Source of the DNA: Ichthyophonus hoferi
Lineage: Eukaryota; Opisthokonta; Ichthyosporea; Ichthyophonida; Ichthyophonidae
Assembly (NCBI GenBank): GCA_002751075.1
Contig: NAOQ01000146.1
Span: forward strand, 36,142-49,015
DNA length: 12,874 nucleotides
Direction of reading: 5' to 3'
The notes beneath the pieces are model-generated. The model had not been told where the DNA came from, did no database searches, and worked only from the letters and a program-made list of their open reading frames with translations. Position numbers and translations under genes: made by a program. Positions 8,668 through 12,874 of the stretch are shown here, in pieces (within the stretch, counting starts at the first letter, position 1; the number at the start of each line of letters is the position of its first letter).

Positions 8668-9800
8668 AACTTTGACAAAGATAATTAATTAATTCAAAGA
8701 TATTATAAATTTAATTTAATTAGGGACCAGATGCTTGCAGTGTAACTGCCACTTTAAATAGTGTTGGTCATTGGATTTGAAGCACACATAGCAATTGAAT
8801 GATAACAGTGTTCCTAAATGATCGTTTGAATAGTTACTGGATGACTTGTTTTTAAGAGCATGTTTCAGAACCATCATGTTGAATTTCTATTGGGTAATAT
8901 GTTCAGCTCAAATGATTATTACATAGTTTATTGGTCCAGGCTCTGAGCCAACAACTGGATCTGGATTACAATTTGTAGCTAATAAAGTTAAGAATAAAAC
9001 TCAACATAATCCAGAGTAGGTATGACACTGCTAAGGAGAGATACTCCAGGTAAGTCTGTTACCAGATATAAATACAAATTCATTACAGCAACCACCATGA
9101 AGTTAGTATTCATATAAACCAAAGACAATAAGAAAGTTCATGTACGGATTTCACAAGAGTCAAGTAATGACTATAGGACAACAATTTAAGTACATATCCT
9201 TTTACACCGACATAAATTATTCTCCATAATTATTTCTTGTTAAATTAAAATGAGCAGATCGCAGATAATAATTCAAATATTTTATAATCCAGGTAAATCA
9301 TATATCATGAATTGATATGCACTTCATTTTTATCACATGGTATACCTTATACCAATATTACTCAATGTGTAGTCTGCAGTTCATAGGTCACCCAAACATA
9401 TTTGTTTGTAGTTTGACATACCTACTAATACATTAACTATAAACAAGAGTCTATAACACAACAGGCAACCTTGCTAAGTAAAAGTAATGTCAATGTTTGC
9501 ATACACCCATTACCACAATCCTTTTCCTTTGTTATCTAGTGTATTCTGCAATACAACAATCCAAATAAACATATTTAAAATATATATTGTCAATAGTGTC
9601 ACTGGTGCGTTGTGTTGTATTAACTAATCCATTTGTTACTATCAGCCATAATATAATGGTAGTTTATTTATTTATTTCTTATGAGCTAGTAAAATAAAGC
9701 GTGTATACAGGAACATGAATATATAAAAAAATAGAGAAAGGATAGAACAGAGATGTGGCTTGGCTATTGATGAAAAGAGCGTACATCATGATATCCTGTA
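8668..9800. other. Intergenic AT-rich stretch, no gene seen
   Basis: I find no exon chain on either strand. A perfect donor-like CCAGgtaagt lies at about 9047-9056 and an acceptor-like attacag at about 9083-9089, but the flanking frames are short, so no model is offered. An (ATTA)n run lies near 8683-8695. Confidence 0.5.
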
Positions 9801-9872
9801 GACCAATAATATAACAAGATAACCACTATTGGTTGGTCCAGCATGCAACCAACTGACCAATATCAACCAGTT
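9801..9872. repeat. Cluster of small inverted and direct repeats
   Basis: GACCAATA occurs at 9801-9808 and again at 9855-9862, flanking TATTGGTTGGTC at 9827-9838. TTGGTTG (9829-9835) pairs perfectly with CAACCAA (9846-9852) across a 10-base loop. The cluster is dense in CCAAT/ATTGG words and can fold several ways. Origin unknown; perhaps a small foldback remnant. Confidence 0.4.
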
Positions 9873-9981
9873 CGGACACAATAATTGACTTAGTATCCGT
9901 AAATCCAATCTTTCACTCATTGTGATTAACAATAATATATTTCTAATATTACCACACTGCATACATAAACCTAACACCTAG

Positions 9982-10126
9982 ATTAACCAATAGAAATCAA
10001 TATGATGATGATGTACTATTCCCTCAAGAACGTTTTGATTTTAATGACTTGAACTACGCCTTTTTATTGGATATTATTTATAGCAGTAGTGTATTCCAAC
10101 AACAGGATATTTCTATGGGAGGATAG
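9982..10126 (+). other. Candidate terminal exon of an unrecognised gene (weak)
   Basis: After a ctag acceptor-like site (9981) there are 47 open codons to TAG at 10124-10126, read as LTNRNQYDDDVLFPQERF, DFNDLNYAFLLDII, then YSSSVFQQQDISMGG. The residue mix is acidic and aromatic, like a real protein rather than translated AT-rich DNA. An AATAAA follows 68 bases later. I cannot find a convincing upstream exon, and the pyrimidine tract is poor. It would converge on the RS-protein gene. Confidence 0.25.
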
Positions 10127-10194
10127 TTGGATAGAAGGTATGATGTCATTATGAGGTCATGACTTAGAGGTGGTTGTGATATAATGTACAAACG

Positions 10195-10200
10195 AATAAA
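10195..10200 (+). terminator. Candidate poly(A) signal for the 9982-10126 exon
   Basis: Canonical AATAAA followed by an A-rich run. It is meaningful only if the upstream candidate exon is real. Confidence 0.25.
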
Positions 10201-10766
10201 AAAAAAGAATCAAAATGCGTATTTTTATAGATCCAATAGATGATCTTTGTATTGCAGGGTACCACCAAATGTAGGATGATTGGATGATGCCAGCTCTTTT
10301 GTTGCCACGCAATCAATGCCCTCCCTATGAATAATTATATACCAAATCTTTGTTAAATATATATTCCTTTACTGCTAATCCATAAAACATAAACCACATT
10401 CTCCTCACAAGGGAAAAGAAATAAAATAACATCTCATATACACAAAAGCATATGATACTACAATACGTAACTAATTAATACAGGATTATATATATATGCA
10501 TGCGTACTTGCTGCTAAATATGTGTATATTATACTATTACACTACAATAAATAGCCAGTTAATCTTTGATCGCTTAAACAGATCACGTGTATCTGTGGTC
10601 TATATATGGTAAGGTTAATTTAAATCTAGATCGGAATGAAAGCCATAATAATAATAATTATCTACTATATTCTACATGCACTATAGGTTAGTGATTATAT
10701 ACATCCCTCTTATACCATATATCTATCATCACTGGGCTTACCGTGTACTTTGGCGTCAAGAAATGG
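10201..10766. other. Intergenic stretch below the RS-protein gene
   Basis: An acceptor-like tttgtattgcag ends at 10258 on the plus strand, but all three frames after it stop within about 10 codons. The rest is AT-rich, with short TA runs near 10488-10497, and presumably includes the cleavage site of the minus-strand RS-protein transcript. Confidence 0.4.
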
Positions 10767-10772
10767 TTTATT
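10767..10772 (-). terminator. Poly(A) signal of the RS-protein gene
   Basis: Canonical AATAAA on the minus strand, only six bases past the TAA stop codon (10780..10778). If used, the 3' UTR would be very short. Confidence 0.55.
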
Positions 10773-10777
10773 AAAAT

Positions 10778-12766
10778 TTAGGGCGATGACCCATTGGCTA
10801 TCAAAGGCGAATCAAATGGGTTGGCATCAGCATCAGCGTCACTCATAGCATCTGGACGATCTCTCCTATCATCTTTTTCTCTAAGTATTACTCTATATTA
10901 GTACAATACGCCACTATGCAAAGACATAAAAAATAAAAATAAAAATAACAAAAAAGAAAATAACAAAAAAAGAAGATAAATATAATATAAAAATAAAAAA
11001 TAAAACAAAACTGAAAGTATAAAGCCAAAACCAACACAGAAAGGTCGAAAAAGATAGCAGATAAATCATTAATCAACCCAAACCTAGTATTACAATACAA
11101 ACGATATGAGAGGGGAAAAGAAAAACACACAATTACTCAAAGGACTAAATAACACCTGTCATTGGTTTACGTCTAGATATATTCTATTATCCTATTAGGT
11201 CACAGAAATAGAATATACATCTCTCAGGCCATCATATATACACTGATTGACTTAACACACTCATATGCGGGTTATCATGCATATCATTCCCAATCATACA
11301 ATAGTAGGACCGTATATATCGGATATTCAAAAGTGGACTACCATTCTATGTTTATATATATATATTACGATTCTTTATCAAAAACAATAATTGTTTGCAT
11401 AAAACTCAATATCACCAATGGTACTGAAGATCCTATTGGCACACACCAATTATCACATACTAAAGAAACAACCACTGGAAAAGTTAACACAATTTAAATT
11501 ATATACATTCTCATTAGACTTATTGAAAATCGCTATACCTTGATCTACCCCTGCCCCTCCTACTAGATCGATCTCTCGATCGCGATCGTGAATGTTTGTG
11601 ATTAGATCGACTTCTATGTACAGGGGAGCTAGATCTGGATCTGGATCTGGATCTTCGCGATCCCCTCCTGTGACTGAACGAAGAAACAATGGAATCAGTG
11701 ATAGTTATAGAGCAAAGATAGGATAATGTAATTGGTTTAAGGCATGGTAATGTAGGCACTATATATAGATATATGAAAATGATTTGTTAGGAGATGAAAG
11801 GGGAACTAGATAAGTACTCCATTGGGGACTGGTTGCCACCCTCAGTAGATTCCATGTGTGTACATATATACATATATGCATACATACATTTACCACTATA
11901 CTATCTTTTTTAAACGTACTAACCAGGTCTATAATTATCAAAAACAATTTAATTTACAACCGCCACACAACCAATATACATGTAACTAGAACTATTCCTT
12001 ATTATTCCCTACCAACTCCTATATTATCCAAAACACCTTCATTACTCTTACACTCCACCCAATCACAATCCATCACAACCTCTGATTAGACTACTATCCA
12101 ATCAGACGACTTACCTAGATCTAGGTGAGGATGATCGTTTCCTAGATCTTGATCTGGTATGACTTCGCTCTGAGGACCTATCGGGTTTCTTATTGGTCAA
12201 AGCTCTGCCCTTTACCCCCTCTCTCCCTCATGACAATGCGCCAATCCATAATCTTACTATATGGCAAGCACTCTAAGATATGACGTATTACATGTAAACT
12301 CTCATCTGATTGACGTGAGGATAGCTCAGTTTGTTATTGGATAGAATGGCTCCCCACAAAGTATAATTACTCAATCAATAGGGGAATAACCAAACTGATC
12401 TATCCATAACCAGTACCACACTACCATTGGCCAGCCCTTTTAAAGACATAGCATAATTGAAGCATTTAAACCAGTAAAACACAATTTCCGCAAACCATGT
12501 AGTTAGTACCGATATATATATATATATATATATCATTTTATATCCAAACCTTTTTAGTACGTACCTATCCTTTTACCAAGAGGCGAGGTAGACAACACAT
12601 ACACATATACATACATATATATACACACATATATATATATACCTGCTCCGTCGTCCGGATCTAGATCGTCGTCTATGAGATCTCTCAGGGGTCCTATCTC
12701 TATCTCTATCTCTATGTCTATCTTTATCTCGGTGGCTTCTATCATCTGAGTCTCCTTTGTTATTGC
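10778..12766 (-). CDS. RS-domain (SR-type) protein, C-terminal four exons; 5' part off the right edge
   Basis: Exons 12766..12643, 12177..12115, 11673..11539 and 10880..10778 (stop TAA) join in one frame with matching phases: three junctions all split a codon after two bases, making Arg, Ser and Arg. This gives about 140 residues. The first exon is Asp/Arg-rich (SDDRSHRDKDRHRDRDRDR), the second and third are RS/SR dipeptides with SP sites (SRKRSSSPRSR, RSRSRSRSSSPVHRSRS), and the last is acidic (DAMSDADADANPFDSP, ending NGSSP). RS domains are phosphorylated by SR kinases and mediate protein contacts in nuclear pre-mRNA splicing. No RRM or other identifying domain is in view, so the exact family member (classical SR, cyclin-L-like or another SR-related protein) cannot be chosen. 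The last exon is supported by a tactaat branch site and ttag acceptor. The exon at 12177 has a poor pyrimidine tract but fits by phase and content. Confidence 0.82.
10925..11015 (-). repeat. Pyrimidine-rich low-complexity tract in the last RS-gene intron
   Basis: On the sense (minus) strand this is a long T-rich, C-containing tract just upstream of the branch site and acceptor of the terminal exon (10880). It may act as an extended polypyrimidine tract. It produces a spurious Phe/Tyr-rich open frame. Confidence 0.6.
12512..12533. repeat. (AT)n microsatellite in an RS-gene intron
   Basis: Eleven AT units. A second AT/AC-rich run at about 12593-12640 directly abuts the donor of the 12766..12643 exon, so the sense intron begins with a TA- and TG-repeat. 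Confidence 0.8.
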
Positions 12767-12784
12767 CTGGATATGTGTATAAGC

Positions 12785-12874
12785 ATGTATGTATGTATGT
12801 ATGTATGTAGTATGTAGGTAGGTAGGTAGGTACGTGTGTATGAATGTATGAATGTATGTATGTATGTATGTATA
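12785..12874. repeat. (TATG)n / (TAGG)n compound microsatellite at the right edge
   Basis: Tetranucleotide repeats of TATG/GTAT, with an inner block of TAGG units (about 12814-12831) and some GAATGTAT variants. It reaches the window end. It lies in the intron just upstream, in sense, of the RS-protein exon at 12766. Confidence 0.85.

Noticed and set aside
10888-11130. Minus-strand open frame rich in Phe, Tyr and Ile
   Set aside because: It is the translation of the T-rich low-complexity tract inside the last RS-gene intron.
12554-12745. Minus-strand frame rich in Glu, Ile and Asp
   Set aside because: It is a shadow frame of the RS-protein exon 12766..12643 and runs into the adjacent TA/TG repeat.

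Overview
The window looks like nuclear DNA of an AT-rich, compact animal genome. Protein-coding sequence is split into short exons by small GT..AG introns, often with TACTAAC-like branch sites, and AATAAA-type poly(A) signals and many (TA)n and (TATG)n microsatellites are present. The gene content (thiopurine methyltransferase, an RS-domain protein, a secreted sphingomyelinase-C-like enzyme) and this style would fit an early-branching metazoan such as a demosponge. That assignment is an inference from composition and gene structure, not a proven identity. I see no tRNA, rRNA, CRISPR array or autonomous transposon.

Layout, left to right. (1) Positions 1-931, minus strand: the first three exons of an unidentified gene that runs off the left edge. 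(2) 932-1167: a short gap between two divergently transcribed genes, probably a shared promoter. (3) 1168-5095, plus strand: a complete TPMT-family methyltransferase gene with eight coding exons (251 residues), preceded by a likely 5' leader exon and a 164-base leader intron. (4) 5096-6388: the tail-to-tail gap between TPMT and the next gene. It holds an AATAAA signal, a 57-base imperfect inverted repeat whose arms look coding-like, a small two-helix membrane ORF and a possible extra terminal exon. (5) 6389-7941, minus strand: a complete two-exon gene for a secreted, bacterial-type sphingomyelinase C of the DNase-I-like fold (359 residues), with all the metal and catalytic motifs and an unusual cysteine-rich C-terminal extension. 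(6) 7949-10766: about 2.8 kb without a confident gene. It contains the sphingomyelinase promoter, an unexplained GC-rich block at 8503-8667, a cluster of small inverted repeats near 9801-9872, and a weak candidate terminal exon ending at 10126 with AATAAA at 10195. (7) 10778-12766, minus strand: the last four coding exons of an arginine/serine-rich (RS) splicing-type protein whose 5' end lies beyond the right edge, followed by its AATAAA. (8) 12785-12874: a (TATG)n microsatellite inside the next RS-gene intron.

The genes do not form one pathway. TPMT is a cytosolic small-molecule S-methyltransferase, the sphingomyelinase is secreted and acts on membrane lipid, and the RS protein is nuclear. 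Their organisation (head-to-head, then tail-to-tail, then head facing a 2.8 kb gap) is ordinary for a gene-dense animal genome. All exon models were built by hand from splice signals, reading phase and family resemblance; no database search was run.
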